From Chitinophagaceae bacterium PMP191F (GTDB lineage: Bacteria; Bacteroidota; Bacteroidia; Chitinophagales; Chitinophagaceae): DNA of 64,000 nucleotides. The position numbers and the translations under genes were made by a program. Below, piece after piece: positions 43,970-54,477 of the stretch. The stretch lies in assembly GCA_001302245.1 (NCBI GenBank), contig LGYU01000001.1, positions 186,001-250,000 on the forward strand, written 5' to 3'. Under the pieces are notes generated by a model. The model saw nothing but the letters and a program-made list of their open reading frames with translations, ran no database searches and was not told the origin of the DNA. Positions within the stretch are counted from its first letter, which is position 1; each line of letters starts with the position of its first letter.

Positions 43970-44220
43970 ACCGGAAGTCGCGAAGTCCGGAAGCATGAAG
44001 TCGGAGAAAGGAACGAGGTTTAAGGGACAAGGCTCAAGGGGTAAATTGTGAAATGTTGAGAAGTTGATCAGGATTCGCCGCTAAGTAAGAAGTCTGAAAT
44101 CGGAGATCTGAAACCTGAAAAGGCTTTAAGTTACAAGCAGTGAGCAAGCACAGCAGTGACTACTCACGATTCACGGTTCACGATTGACGATTCAGAACCC
44201 AAAAACAGAAACCGTAACTG
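43970..44220. repeat. Long copy of dispersed modular low-complexity repeat
   Basis: About 250 bases filling the gap before the FkbM gene. In order: GAAGTCCGGAAG-type words; AAGGGACAAGGCTCAAGGGG; GTGAAATGTTGAGAAGTTGA; AAGCAGTGAGCAAGCACAGC; CAGTGACTACTCACGATTCA; GATTGACGATTCAGAACCC. The same modules occur in the same order, on the other strand, at 59.88-60.15 kb, and partly at 36.64-36.73 kb. Confidence 0.65.
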
Positions 44221-44314
44221 GCAATCCTAAACCGGTTCGCTAAAAGATTTTTTATACTGCCCGATTTGTGCTTATTTGCGCGGGGCTTTTCTTGTCCAGG
44301 GCCTCTTTTACTGA

Positions 44315-45064
44315 ATGATAGTAGATTATTACATAAAAGTAGCAGCCAAAAAACTGCTGTACAGGATACACAAATGGTCAGAAGTTGTTTTCAGACTGGG
44401 TGGAGACAGGTATGATTTCCAGACAATAGACCTGCTGAAAGCAAAACTGAAAAAGGATTCCAACTGTATTGACATTGGTGCCAATGCAGGACATATTTTA
44501 CAGGAAATACTGAAATATGCTCCCCGTGGCAAACACTATGCTTTTGAACCCTTGCCGCATCTCAATAAATTCCTTAAAAACAAGTTTGGCAAAAAAGTAC
44601 AGGTATTTGACTATGCCCTGTCCGATAACAGCCATTCCAGTGTTGAGTTTTCCTATTATGAAAACAGGCCGGCGGTGAGTGGTTTTAAAGAACGGGCAAG
44701 TTTACCCGGATATACCGTTAAAAAACTAACGGTACAAACCATGAAGCTGGATGATGTAATACCTGCTGATGTAGAGATCGACCTGATCAAAATTGATGTG
44801 GAAGGAGCCGAATACCTGGTATTCCAGGGGGCAAAGGAAACCCTTATCCGCAATAAACCTATTGTATTGTTTGAATGCGGTCCCGGTGGTGCAGATGAAT
44901 ACAACAGTACACCGGAACAGATCTTTGATCTGCTGAGCGGTTGCGGTTTACAGGTGTCTGTGATTGAATATTATCTTAAAGGAAATACTGCATTTACCCG
45001 CGATGAGTTTGTAGGACAGTTTTACAAGGGATACAATTACTTTTTTGTTGCCTATCCTGCTTAA
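44315..45064 (+). CDS. FkbM-family SAM-dependent methyltransferase
   Basis: 249 aa Rossmann-type methyltransferase. CIDIGANAGHILQEIL is SAM motif I; HYAFEPLPH is motif II, DLIKIDVEGAEYLVFQGA is the FkbM hallmark. Such enzymes O-methylate sugars, polysaccharides or natural products. No glycosyltransferases nearby, so the substrate cannot be guessed. Isolated by a repeat-filled gap upstream. Confidence 0.9.
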   Translation: MIVDYYIKVAAKKLLYRIHKWSEVVFRLGGDRYDFQTIDLLKAKLKKDSNCIDIGANAGHILQEILKYAPRGKHYAFEPLPHLNKFLKNKFGKKVQVFDYALSDNSHSSVEFSYYENRPAVSGFKERASLPGYTVKKLTVQTMKLDDVIPADVEIDLIKIDVEGAEYLVFQGAKETLIRNKPIVLFECGPGGADEYNSTPEQIFDLLSGCGLQVSVIEYYLKGNTAFTRDEFVGQFYKGYNYFFVAYPA

Positions 45065-45157
45065 ATTGCGGATATGTTCATGGCCGGTACCATGGCATAT
45101 GTTTTGAAGCACGTTGTATACGGACATGCTTTTTAACCTGCTGTTGTCCGGCACAAT

Positions 45158-46480
45158 ATGCAACAGTATTTTTCTTTCTCACGGACAAAGACATTATACC
45201 GCACCGCTGCAACTGCTGCATTGTTCTTTACGCTGGCAACAGCCTGTGCACAACGTGCAGGTACAAAAAACGCAGATACCCTCCCTCCGCCGCATGCTAC
45301 AAAATCAGCCACCAATTTCAGTAATGTAATAGGCTGGAAGAATGGCGAAATGCCCAAAGCTCCCGAAGGATTTACTGTTACCAGATATGCTGAAGACTTT
45401 GAAAATCCGCGCTGGTTGTATGTAACACCCAATGGTGATGTGCTGGTGGCAGAAAGCAATTCTAATTTCGGTTTCTTTATAAGAATGGGAGCACGCATTA
45501 TCGGTGCCGCCAGGTCAAAAAATGTACGGCATAGTGCAGATCGCATTACGCTGCTGCGCGATACTGATAGGGATGGCAAACCGGATGTGCGTGAAGCATT
45601 GCTGACAAAACTTAACCAGCCGCTGGGAATGCTGGTGCTGGGCAAATGGCTGTATGTTGCCAATACGGATGCGTTGGTAAGATTTCCTTATCAACCGGGG
45701 CAGATCACCATTACAGATAAACCTGAAAAGATACTTGATCTGCCTGCCGGTAAACACAACCGTCACTGGACAAGAAATATCATTGCCAATGCCGACGGCT
45801 CTAAAATATACGTCGCAATCGGATCAGGAACCAATATTGCAGAAAAAGGTATTGCCAATGAATTGCTGCGTGCATGTATACTGGAGGTAAACCCGGATGG
45901 TTCGGCCATGCGGGTATATGCCAGTGGCTTGCGTAACCCTGTGGGTATAGACTGGGCGCCGGGTACACATACGTTGTGGGCAGCAGTTAACGAGCGTGAT
46001 GAACTGGGTGATAACCTGGTACCGGATTATCTGACCGGTGTACGGGAAAATGGTTTTTACGGCTGGCCCTATGCCTACTTCGGACAGCATATAGATGAAC
46101 GTGTAAAAGAGACCAATCTGGAACTGGTAAATAAATCAATAGTGCCCGATGTAGATCTGGGTTCGCACACCGCATCACTGGGACTTGCTTTTTACCGCGG
46201 AAAAACATTTCCGGCTAAATACAGGGAAGGCGCTTTTATTGCACAACATGGTTCATGGAACCGTTCTGTATTATCAGGATATAAGGTAGTGTTTGTGCCT
46301 TTCAGCAAAGGAAAACCGGTGGGCCCTCCCGAAGATTTCCTGACAGGTTTTGTAGCAGACCTGGATAAAGAAAGGGTGCATGGTCGTCCGGTGGGTATTA
46401 CCATGATGCCGGATGGGTCATTACTGGTGGCAGATGATAAAAGTAATATTATCTGGCGCATACAGTACACAGGAAAATAG
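45158..46480 (+). CDS. PQQ-dependent sugar/sorbosone dehydrogenase-like lipoprotein
   Basis: 440 aa; N-terminal signal with a probable lipobox (FFTLATAC, then AQRAG). The rest is a six-bladed beta-propeller of the soluble glucose dehydrogenase/sorbosone dehydrogenase family: FENPRWLYVTPNGDVLVAES, LNQPLGMLVLGKWLYVANTD, HWTRNIIANADGSKIYVAIG, YASGLRNPVGIDWAPGTHTL, and IAQHGSWNRS. Would oxidise sugars with PQQ in the periplasm; PQQ synthesis genes are not in the window. Confidence 0.85.
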   Translation: MQQYFSFSRTKTLYRTAATAALFFTLATACAQRAGTKNADTLPPPHATKSATNFSNVIGWKNGEMPKAPEGFTVTRYAEDFENPRWLYVTPNGDVLVAESNSNFGFFIRMGARIIGAARSKNVRHSADRITLLRDTDRDGKPDVREALLTKLNQPLGMLVLGKWLYVANTDALVRFPYQPGQITITDKPEKILDLPAGKHNRHWTRNIIANADGSKIYVAIGSGTNIAEKGIANELLRACILEVNPDGSAMRVYASGLRNPVGIDWAPGTHTLWAAVNERDELGDNLVPDYLTGVRENGFYGWPYAYFGQHIDERVKETNLELVNKSIVPDVDLGSHTASLGLAFYRGKTFPAKYREGAFIAQHGSWNRSVLSGYKVVFVPFSKGKPVGPPEDFLTGFVADLDKERVHGRPVGITMMPDGSLLVADDKSNIIWRIQYTGK

Positions 46481-46692
46481 CATTGCAGTATTCAATCTCC
46501 GGGCTGTAACAACAGTTTTTTCTTTATAGTTACTTTATTCTTTTTTTGCAGCTGGTTTCATGATTTTGTGGCGGTAATGATAACATTTATATTTCTGCAG
46601 ATGTTATTATTAAAGGAAGGATCATCATGTCAGCATCCTGCTGAGTATCTCCGGGCAGTTTTTTAGAAGAATATAGGTAACTTAAAGTACGA

Positions 46693-48918
46693 ATGGATTA
46701 TATAAGGGCATACAGGAGTTTTGTAACCAGTCATTATCTGAGCGAGGGCGTTCGTATGACAGTGGGTATCCTGATGCCTGCATTTATTTTCGCGTGGTTT
46801 GATCATCTTACCATAGGAATTATTGTTTCTATCGGCGCATTGAGTGTTAGCCCGGTAGACAATGCGGGGCCTATTCTGCACCGCCGTAATGGCATGCTTA
46901 TTTGCAACCTTGCTATTTTTATTGTAGCCGTAACAGTAGGCATTGCTGCGCACAACGCTTTCTGGTTGGGCGTGGTGATCACGGTATGTTGTTTTTTCTT
47001 TTCCATGCTGGGTGTATATGGTGCCAGGGCCAGTTCCATTGGTATTGCAGCATTACTGGTAATGGTGCTGAACCTGGAACACCGGCAGGATGGGTGGGAT
47101 ATTTTATGGAATGCATTGTACATCACCGCCGGTGGTATATGGTATATGTTATTCAGCATTCTACTGTACAGTTTCAGACCCTATAAGCTGATCCAGCAGG
47201 CATTGGGTGATTGTATACAAACCACTGCCGACTATCTCCGTACAAGAGCTGCTTTTTACAATAAGGATGTGGATTATGACACTACCTATCGCAACCTGCT
47301 GCAGCAACAGGTAACAGTACAGGAAAAACAGAATCTTGTCAGCGAACTGTTGTTCAAAACACGTAGTGTGGTAAAGGAATCTACCAATACCAGCCGTGTA
47401 CTGGTAATGATCTACCTGGATATTACAGACCTGTTTGAAAGGGTTATGACCTCTTACCAGGATTATACAGTATTACATTCATATTTTAACGATTCCGGTA
47501 TACTGGAACAATACCGTGCGCTGATCCTTGAACTGGCTGATGAACTGGATGAGATCGGTATTGCTGTAAAAGTGGGCAAGGCATCGCGTGAGCGCATTGC
47601 TTTTAGCAAACACCTCAAAGCATTGCAGGACGATTTTGTTGCCTTCCGAAAAGCACACATAAATGCTGAAAATATTGACGGCTTTATTACACTGCGGCAT
47701 ATTCTTACCAATATAGAAGACCTGGCAGACAGTATCCGCACGCTGCACAATTATACCACTTATGACAGGAAGCTGAAAAAGAAAAAGGTGTCTGAAGTAG
47801 CTTATGAAAAACTGATCACTCACCAGGATATCAGTGCGGTGGTATTTAAAGATAATTTAAGTCTGCATTCCAATATTTTCAGGCACTCGTTAAGGGTTTG
47901 TATCGCAGTAATGTTCGGGTACCTGATATCGCTGTTCTTTCATTTCGGACACGGTTACTGGATTCTGCTCACTATTATTGTGATCCTGAAACCGGCATAC
48001 AGTCTTACCAGGAAAAGAAACCGCGACAGGCTTATTGGTACATTCTGCGGCATTGCTATAGGTATTATTATCCTGTATTTTATACGGAATGAAACAGTGT
48101 TGTTGGTGCTGATGGTGCTGCTGATGGCAGGTGCGTACAGCTTTATGCGCTTAAAGTATTTTGTAAGTGTGCTGCTGATGACACCTTACCTGCTGCTGTT
48201 CTTCCATTTGCTGTATCCGCATACATTTGAGTCTATACTGGTTGACAGGCTGATTGATACTGCTATCGGGTCTGTGATCGCTTTTGTTGCCAGTATATTC
48301 CTTGTGCCAACCTGGGAGCATGAAAAGATAAAAACGATGATGATGGATGCCCTGCGTGAGAACAGGGATTATTTTACACTGGTAGCAGGCAATTTTGCAG
48401 TAGAGCCGGTGCGGGGGGGCAACCATATCAGCATTGCACGCAAAAGCGCATTGGTGGCACTTGCCAATCTTTCAGATGCTTTCAACCGTATGTTGTCTGA
48501 ACCGCGCAGCAAACAGAAAGATATCCAGATGCTGCACAAATTTGTAGTATTGAATCACATGCTGGCATCACATATTGCCACGCTGGCAACCTATATTGCT
48601 ACCAAGTCTGCTGCACACCATACACAGAATATAGATGCGATCATTAAAGATATTTATGCCAGCCTTACCAACAGTATCACTATGCTGGAACAGGAAGGAA
48701 CGCCACAGGTAACGCTGCAAAAAGATGCATTACGTTTGCTGAATGCAAAGGCTTCGGGATTACTGGAAAAACGTCAGCAGGAACTGCAGGAAGGCGTACA
48801 TGATTCAGATACACGCAAAGAGCTGGTAGAAGTAAAACCTGTTATTGACCAGTTTAACTTCATCTACAATATTGCTATAGATATCAATAAGATCAGCAGT
48901 TCAATAGAAGTGGAATAA
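46693..48918 (+). CDS. FUSC/YccS-like integral membrane protein
   Basis: 741 aa with two membrane blocks, about residues 15-160 and 395-520, each followed by a long helical soluble segment, as in YccS/YhfK and aromatic-acid efflux proteins. FRHSLRVCIAVMFGYLISLF and YWILLTIIVILKPAYSLTRK with RNRDRLIGTFCGI are family signatures in the second block. Exact cargo unknown. Stands alone. Confidence 0.9.
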   Translation: MDYIRAYRSFVTSHYLSEGVRMTVGILMPAFIFAWFDHLTIGIIVSIGALSVSPVDNAGPILHRRNGMLICNLAIFIVAVTVGIAAHNAFWLGVVITVCCFFFSMLGVYGARASSIGIAALLVMVLNLEHRQDGWDILWNALYITAGGIWYMLFSILLYSFRPYKLIQQALGDCIQTTADYLRTRAAFYNKDVDYDTTYRNLLQQQVTVQEKQNLVSELLFKTRSVVKESTNTSRVLVMIYLDITDLFERVMTSYQDYTVLHSYFNDSGILEQYRALILELADELDEIGIAVKVGKASRERIAFSKHLKALQDDFVAFRKAHINAENIDGFITLRHILTNIEDLADSIRTLHNYTTYDRKLKKKKVSEVAYEKLITHQDISAVVFKDNLSLHSNIFRHSLRVCIAVMFGYLISLFFHFGHGYWILLTIIVILKPAYSLTRKRNRDRLIGTFCGIAIGIIILYFIRNETVLLVLMVLLMAGAYSFMRLKYFVSVLLMTPYLLLFFHLLYPHTFESILVDRLIDTAIGSVIAFVASIFLVPTWEHEKIKTMMMDALRENRDYFTLVAGNFAVEPVRGGNHISIARKSALVALANLSDAFNRMLSEPRSKQKDIQMLHKFVVLNHMLASHIATLATYIATKSAAHHTQNIDAIIKDIYASLTNSITMLEQEGTPQVTLQKDALRLLNAKASGLLEKRQQELQEGVHDSDTRKELVEVKPVIDQFNFIYNIAIDINKISSSIEVE

Positions 48919-49226
48919 TGCCGGCGTCATCATCTTAACAGAAACCATATTACTTATATATTATCCTTTACGGTTTTGTAAAATCAGTTATCCGCCTTAC
49001 CAACTTCCTGAAGTGTATTGTAACACATTGTACTTAGCATAACAGTTGGCTATAAATACGTAGACTGCTGCAATCCGGATGTATATAAAGTCATTTTATT
49101 GTCAGGATTTATTTTCAGTTTAATATAACAACAAATAAAATCCAACATGAAATCATTCTCCGTATGTACACTTACCAACCGCATGTAACAACAATATTGA
49201 AATTTTTTAAAATTAAACATTGCAGT
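48919..49226. other. Gene-free stretch before the fasciclin gene
   Basis: 308 bases, AT-rich. No TAnnTTTG element with a partner was found. A 13-codon ORF at 49147-49188 ends before the fasciclin start and is not called. Presumably contains the fasciclin promoter. Confidence 0.5.
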
Positions 49227-49781
49227 ATGAAGACAATTAAGTCATGTGTGTGTATTATTATGGCAACATTATTGATGGGTGTAACCTATGCCCAGGAGAA
49301 AACAGTGGAAGTTGGTGGTGCGGCTATGTATCCTTCCAAAAACATCGTGCAGAATGCGGTAAATTCAAAGGACCATACTGTACTGGTAGAAGCAGTAAAA
49401 GCAGCAGGGCTGGTATCAACACTGGAATCGGCTGGTCCTTTCACCGTGTTTGCGCCTACTAACACAGCATTCAACATGCTGCCACAGGGTACTGTGAATA
49501 ATCTGCTGAAACCAGAAAACAAAGCAACATTAACCGGCATTCTTACTTACCACGTTGTGGCTGGTAAACTGGATTCTAAGGAACTGGATCGTTTGATCAA
49601 AGCAGGAAAAGGAACGGCTGAACTGACAACAGTGCAAGGCGGAAAATTGTGGGTAATGATGAAAGGAAAGAAAATTGTACTGAAAGATGAAAAGGGTGGC
49701 ATGGCAACAGTTACTATTAAAGATGTGTACCAGAGTAATGGCGTAATACATGTAATTGACCATGTAGTGATGCACAAGTAA
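49227..49781 (+). CDS. Secreted fasciclin (FAS1) domain protein
   Basis: 184 aa; ATG at 49227 gives a signal peptide (MKTIKSCVCIIMATLLMGVT, then YAQ). One FAS1 domain with H1 motif FTVFAPTNTAFNMLP, the YH motif TYHVVAGK and H2 motif NGVIHVIDHVVM at the C-terminus. FAS1 proteins act in adhesion or matrix contacts. Single-gene unit with a strong terminator. Confidence 0.93.
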   Translation: MKTIKSCVCIIMATLLMGVTYAQEKTVEVGGAAMYPSKNIVQNAVNSKDHTVLVEAVKAAGLVSTLESAGPFTVFAPTNTAFNMLPQGTVNNLLKPENKATLTGILTYHVVAGKLDSKELDRLIKAGKGTAELTTVQGGKLWVMMKGKKIVLKDEKGGMATVTIKDVYQSNGVIHVIDHVVMHK

Positions 49782-49895
49782 GGATGCGAATGCAGGTAAA
49801 ATACAGTTTATTTGTGTACGTGTTCCGGCCGTAACAGTAGTGAGGGATTTCATTCATAGATGAAGTAATGCAGTGAAGTCTGGTAACTACTTTCG

Positions 49896-49928
49896 CAATC
49901 CCGGTCGAAAGACCGGGATTGTCTTTTT
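49896..49928 (+). terminator. Strong rho-independent terminator after the fasciclin gene
   Basis: CAATCCCGGTC (49896-49906), tetraloop GAAA, GACCGGGATTG (49911-49921), then TCTTTTT: a perfect 11-bp stem. Confidence 0.93.
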
Positions 49929-49990
49929 ATAAAAACGGATACATTGTTTCAGAAGAAGAGTGCGAAAGAGAAACAATGAACGCCTGCTGT

Positions 49991-51517
49991 TTATTTTCCA
50001 AACACTTTCATTTCCCACAAGCCTGCTGTACCTTGTGTAACAGACAAACGCAGAAAACGCGCCTTGCCGATCTTAGAGGCAATATGTGGTGAACGTACAG
50101 TTATTTCCTGTTGTGTTGCGCAGGTCTGCCAGTTTACACCATCGTCAGATCTCTGCAATTGCCATGCATGCCCCAGTGAAGGGAAAACAAAATACATTTC
50201 ACAACTACTGATACTTCTTGTTTTACCAAGATCAATCATAAGCCATGGTTGATGATCGTCTGTTTTTGCCAGCCACCTGGTACCATTGGAACCGTCAACG
50301 GCCAGTTGTGGCATATAGGAAAAAGTGCGGCTTACTGTTTCTACTGTAGGGCCTTTAAAGTTATTGCCGATATTGATCAGTGCATTTGGGTTGGTTTCGA
50401 TAGACTGTGAAACTGTTTTGGGTTCACGATAACTGGAAGCCGTAACTACGGCTCCTGTAGCAATATTATTCGCCTTTGTTGCCGGCTTGGCCAGGTAGCC
50501 TATACCCTTGTTGTCTACTATTACAGGTTCAATAGTACCGTCGGCGTTAAAGTGCATGCGGTTAGCAAATACCTGCCTGGTAGTACTGCCTTCACCATAT
50601 TCCAGGTATACAAAAATAAAATCGTCTGTACCAGGTACCTGGAATACATTGCCATGACCGGGGCCCCATACTTTGTTTTCGAGAGAAGATTGTATAAAAA
50701 TATCCTTACCGGCAGGTACTTCAAAAGGTCCCAGCGGACCGGTGCGGCTCATCATATAGCCATTTACATAATTGCCATGTCCGGACAGGGTGTATACATA
50801 GTAGTAAATGCCTTTGCGTTTGAAAAGCAATGGCCCTTCGGAGTAGCCGGAATGTTTGGTGGCTATTTCAACCGGCTTGCCATCCAGCAACAACCAATCA
50901 GAAGAAAGTTTGGCTGCCATACGTCTGCGCCAGTATATATAACAACTGCCATCACTGTCAACAAAAGGTTCGCCGTCAATATCCGGAACCAGAGCAGTGG
51001 CTTCTTTTCTGCCATTGAGCGGTTCGTTAAAAAATATCCCATCACCGGTAGCAAAATGAAAAGGTCCATCAGGGGTGGGTGCTGTCATTACATAAGTACC
51101 GGTACTGCCATCTGGTTTAACAATAGTTGGGAAAAGATAATAAATGCCATCTCTCATCAATGGTTTGCCAGGAGCCCAGTAACGGAAGTAACCCGTTTTT
51201 TTAGCGCCTTTATCATCTGTGTATTCATATTGTTTGTTCCAGTCAATGCTGTTGATAATGGTACCGGAAAAACTCCAGTTTACAAAGTCTTTCGATTTCC
51301 ATACCACCGGCGGACCTGCCATGGATAAACCGCGGTCAATATCAGTAGTGGCATACAGGTAAAATGTATCATTGAACTTTACCACGGAGGGATCGGCAAT
51401 ATTATCCGGAACTACGGGGTTAAAATTGACTGGTGTGGATGATTGTGCCTGTGCTGTTGTACCTGACAGCAGATAATTGAACAACGATATTACTAAAGTG
51501 AAAACCTGTACACGCAT
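49991..51517 (-). CDS. GH43-type glycosidase with C-terminal F5/8C (CBM32-like) domain
   Basis: 508 aa; ATG at 51517 gives a signal peptide (MRVQVFTLVISLFNYLLSGT, then TAQAQ). Five-bladed propeller with the GH43 triad: Asp42 (NIADPSVVKF, base), Asp181 (PDIDGEPFVDSDG, pKa modulator) and Glu227 (YSEGPLLF, acid). Residues about 355-508 are a discoidin-like carbohydrate-binding domain (GSNGTRWLAKTDDHQPWLMI, then DLGKTRSISSCEMYF). Likely removes arabinose or xylose from plant glycans. 115 bases after the CHAT gene; likely an independent unit. Confidence 0.88.
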   Translation of the reverse strand: MRVQVFTLVISLFNYLLSGTTAQAQSSTPVNFNPVVPDNIADPSVVKFNDTFYLYATTDIDRGLSMAGPPVVWKSKDFVNWSFSGTIINSIDWNKQYEYTDDKGAKKTGYFRYWAPGKPLMRDGIYYLFPTIVKPDGSTGTYVMTAPTPDGPFHFATGDGIFFNEPLNGRKEATALVPDIDGEPFVDSDGSCYIYWRRRMAAKLSSDWLLLDGKPVEIATKHSGYSEGPLLFKRKGIYYYVYTLSGHGNYVNGYMMSRTGPLGPFEVPAGKDIFIQSSLENKVWGPGHGNVFQVPGTDDFIFVYLEYGEGSTTRQVFANRMHFNADGTIEPVIVDNKGIGYLAKPATKANNIATGAVVTASSYREPKTVSQSIETNPNALINIGNNFKGPTVETVSRTFSYMPQLAVDGSNGTRWLAKTDDHQPWLMIDLGKTRSISSCEMYFVFPSLGHAWQLQRSDDGVNWQTCATQQEITVRSPHIASKIGKARFLRLSVTQGTAGLWEMKVFGK

Positions 51518-51632
51518 TGTTTCTCTTTTCAATAGGTACAAGATAGCATAATGACTGTATATACGATCCGTATTGGTAATAAATGACAAGTGAAAGAGAA
51601 TATCCGCGTAAAAGAAGTGAATACAGGTAAAG

Positions 51633-54410
51633 TTATCGGCGGGAAACAGTACCAGCTTTATTTTTCTTCCAGTATTTTCTGCCTGCAATAAATGCACCCA
51701 GTGTACCAGCCATCAGTAAAAGATATTGTAACCAGGAATATGTTTCATTGATTATTACTGCATCTGACTTACCTGTTAATACTGTAGCTGCCCAATAATA
51801 GGGAAGTGTTGCTTCGCGTGATGGGTTCTGTAAAAACTCCAGTTTTGCTTTCTGTAGTGCAATGTCTGCAGGCAAACCTTTGGTCAGTTGTTTGTAAAAC
51901 AATTCTGTCAGCCTGTAGGTAGGGCCATTATCAACAGCCCATAAATTTATAACTGCTGCCGGAATACCGGTAGCAGCAAATGCACGGTTAAAACTGAATA
52001 CACCTTCACCATGATAAAAGTTACCATTACCTGTTTCACAGGCCGATAATACAATAAGACGGGTTATCGGTTTATTTTCCGGGATCAGCTCTGACAGGTA
52101 TAATACGGAATCAGAAAAATAAATAACAGGTTCACCATGTTCGCTGCTATCTGCAGCGTGCGTATACAACTGGATGATATTGTATTGCGGAAAATTGGCC
52201 AGGAAGTTTTTACGCGATGCGTTGCTGAAAAGAAAATGATGCGGTTGATTAAAATAACGATTGATCCTGACCAGTGATTCATCACTGCCGGGAAGATCGG
52301 ACAGGTCTGTATAATGCGTATACCGCACTGGTGCCATGCCCATCAGGGAATTGCCGGATATGTTGGGTGATGATTCACCCAACAGGTAGCGTGCGGAATA
52401 CGTATAGCTTACCGCATGGTTGCGGATAAAGTAATTATCCTGTGCGGTATTATCTGTGATCAGTGATTCAAATGGGAAATAACTGCCATCCGGTGAAATG
52501 ATGACACGTTGCTGCGGTATTTGTTTTTCACCAAAAAGTAACAGGTACAGGTTATACGCTGTTTGAATATAACCCCGGTGATCTTTATTTAGCAGTACAG
52601 CATCAGAAAGATAAGTGTTGTAGCGGGCAACAGTATTTTCATAATCTCTTTTATCAAGTCTTCGCAGTGTGGTATTGTTGTGCATTGCCAGTAATACATA
52701 TACCGCACTGTCTCCATTAAATATTTCTACCAGCACACGATCCTTGTCCAGTAATTGTTGTTGTGCCTGTTGCAGTGTAATAAAAGAAGTATCAATATAG
52801 CGTTGGTAGTAAGCAGGGTTTTTTGTTTTGATCTGTTGCTGTAACCTGTCCAGCTTACGGGTATTGTTGAACAGTGATTCTGCTGTTCCCTGTTGCAGGT
52901 TGCCTTCATGCTGTTCTTTTTTCAGGTGTATAATGGTGCGTTGCAATTGTGCCTGTTCCAAAATGTTTTCCTGGTTCAGGAAATGTTGCTGCAATAACTG
53001 ATCATCCAGTATTACTGCCCTGTTCTTTTCAAAAAAATAAAATGCAGTAGTGACATCACCGGTCAGGTATGCCGCTTCAATAGCCTGCTCGTACAGGCGG
53101 CGTGAATCATTGCGCCAGAAAAGGCGCGAAGCCAGTTCTGATTGTTCCAGGCGTATTCTTGCCAGTACGCGATCTGCTGTTTTGTATACCTGCATGGCGG
53201 CTGCAATAGCATGGGCTGAATGTGTTTGTTTATACATTTTCAGCCAGGCATTGCCCTTGTCAATCATCAGTGCCGTGATGTACCAAACCCTGTCGTACTG
53301 TGTAATAAAACCCTGCGGCAGGTTGGCAAATTTTATTTCATTCATGCCTGGTTCTACCTGGTCAAATGCTTTCTGGAAAAAGTAAAAGGCAGAATCATAC
53401 TGGCCGGCTTCCGTATAGGCGCCGGCAATATTGCTCAACAGGTTCAGCGCTTCCTGTGCTTCTTCCATGGTTTGACGTGCCGGAGCTTTTACAAATTGCA
53501 ATGCCCTGAAATAATAGGAGAGTGCTTTGCGCGGATCTTTATGATGCTTGTAATACAGGTAGTAGCCTGTGTTTTCAAGCACCTGCAAACAGCGGATGCT
53601 ATCGTGTTTGTTTACATTTTTAAGGGCCGTGGAATAATATTGAAGGGCCTGGGCAAAATTTCCACGTCCCAGTTCCACACGGCCAGACTGTTCATAAATG
53701 TTTGATGCCAGTTCAGGAATAGTACGCCGGTATAGCGCTGCCTTACCGGAAAGCAGTTTTTCAGCCGCTGTAAAATTGTTTAATTCCAGTTCTGCATTGA
53801 TCTCGAAATTGAGAAAGATGCTATAATAATGTTGTGTATCGTTGACCAGTGTAACCGCGTCCTTTTCACCAATACGTGCATATTCAATACAGCGGATATA
53901 ATCACCAATATCAAACAGGTATTTAACCCGCGTCCACAATGCGTACAGATAAAAGGGGTTTACTATGGACTGTTTTGTTGCAATGTCAATACAATTTTCC
54001 AGGGCCCTTACTTTTTCTGCCGGCTGGTTCAGTGCGTCATAATATCCTGCCAGTTTATAATAACATTTTACCAGGTTGCCGGTGTGTACCGGCGGATGGC
54101 CTTTTTGAGCGTTGACCAGTGTGATGGCTTCTTTGGTAAAACGTATAGCATGCAGAAAGTTTTCTTTATCAGCATACAGGTCAGCCATTTTCTGTAGCAT
54201 CAGCAAGTGAACAGAATCATGCAGATGATCATATTGTGCAATGTGCTGGTAACAGGAGCTCAATGCTTTTAATTGTTCATCAGCAGATATGCCGGTAGTA
54301 TTCTGTACCAGTGCGGAGACCTGTTTCCAGAAAGCATCCTGCCCGGGATCGGCCCGGGCAGGGAGAGTTGCCAGTACTAAACAATAAAATGTTATAAGAG
54401 TTTTATTCAC
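51633..54410 (-). CDS. Exported TPR-CHAT caspase-like protease with C-terminal membrane anchor
   Basis: 925 aa, GTG start at 54410 (no usable ATG nearby; the next Met would lose the signal). Signal peptide NKTLITFYCLVLATLPARA. Residues about 40-500 are helical tetratricopeptide repeats (for example AQALQYYSTALKNVNKHDS), then a coiled-coil linker to 570, then a CHAT domain (about 590-890) with the catalytic pair His751 (IIQLYTHAADSS) and Cys791 (LIVLSACETGNG). A last membrane span (YLLLMAGTLGAFIAG) precedes a basic tail KYWKKNKAG. Signal peptide plus basic C-terminus predict TPR and CHAT domains in the periplasm, held to the inner membrane. It ends a four-gene unit with a sigma factor; its target is unknown. 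Confidence 0.9.
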   Translation of the reverse strand: MNKTLITFYCLVLATLPARADPGQDAFWKQVSALVQNTTGISADEQLKALSSCYQHIAQYDHLHDSVHLLMLQKMADLYADKENFLHAIRFTKEAITLVNAQKGHPPVHTGNLVKCYYKLAGYYDALNQPAEKVRALENCIDIATKQSIVNPFYLYALWTRVKYLFDIGDYIRCIEYARIGEKDAVTLVNDTQHYYSIFLNFEINAELELNNFTAAEKLLSGKAALYRRTIPELASNIYEQSGRVELGRGNFAQALQYYSTALKNVNKHDSIRCLQVLENTGYYLYYKHHKDPRKALSYYFRALQFVKAPARQTMEEAQEALNLLSNIAGAYTEAGQYDSAFYFFQKAFDQVEPGMNEIKFANLPQGFITQYDRVWYITALMIDKGNAWLKMYKQTHSAHAIAAAMQVYKTADRVLARIRLEQSELASRLFWRNDSRRLYEQAIEAAYLTGDVTTAFYFFEKNRAVILDDQLLQQHFLNQENILEQAQLQRTIIHLKKEQHEGNLQQGTAESLFNNTRKLDRLQQQIKTKNPAYYQRYIDTSFITLQQAQQQLLDKDRVLVEIFNGDSAVYVLLAMHNNTTLRRLDKRDYENTVARYNTYLSDAVLLNKDHRGYIQTAYNLYLLLFGEKQIPQQRVIISPDGSYFPFESLITDNTAQDNYFIRNHAVSYTYSARYLLGESSPNISGNSLMGMAPVRYTHYTDLSDLPGSDESLVRINRYFNQPHHFLFSNASRKNFLANFPQYNIIQLYTHAADSSEHGEPVIYFSDSVLYLSELIPENKPITRLIVLSACETGNGNFYHGEGVFSFNRAFAATGIPAAVINLWAVDNGPTYRLTELFYKQLTKGLPADIALQKAKLEFLQNPSREATLPYYWAATVLTGKSDAVIINETYSWLQYLLLMAGTLGAFIAGRKYWKKNKAGTVSRR

Positions 54411-54477
54411 TGGCTTGCTGTTGCTATGTTGACCAAAAAGTGCTTTACAGGTTGTGTAAAAGGGTGCGTTGCATCAC

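Noticed and set aside
46505-46525. Small hairpin CTGT-AACA-ACAG plus T-run after the PQQ-type gene
   Set aside because: A 4-bp stem is too weak to call as a terminator.
49147-49188. 13-codon ORF before the fasciclin gene, possible leader peptide
   Set aside because: No start-signal or conserved pattern, no attenuator hairpin, and the real gene has its own ATG at 49227.
53050-53385. Long plus-strand ORFs opposite the CHAT gene
   Set aside because: They are shadows of the strongly coding minus-strand frame.
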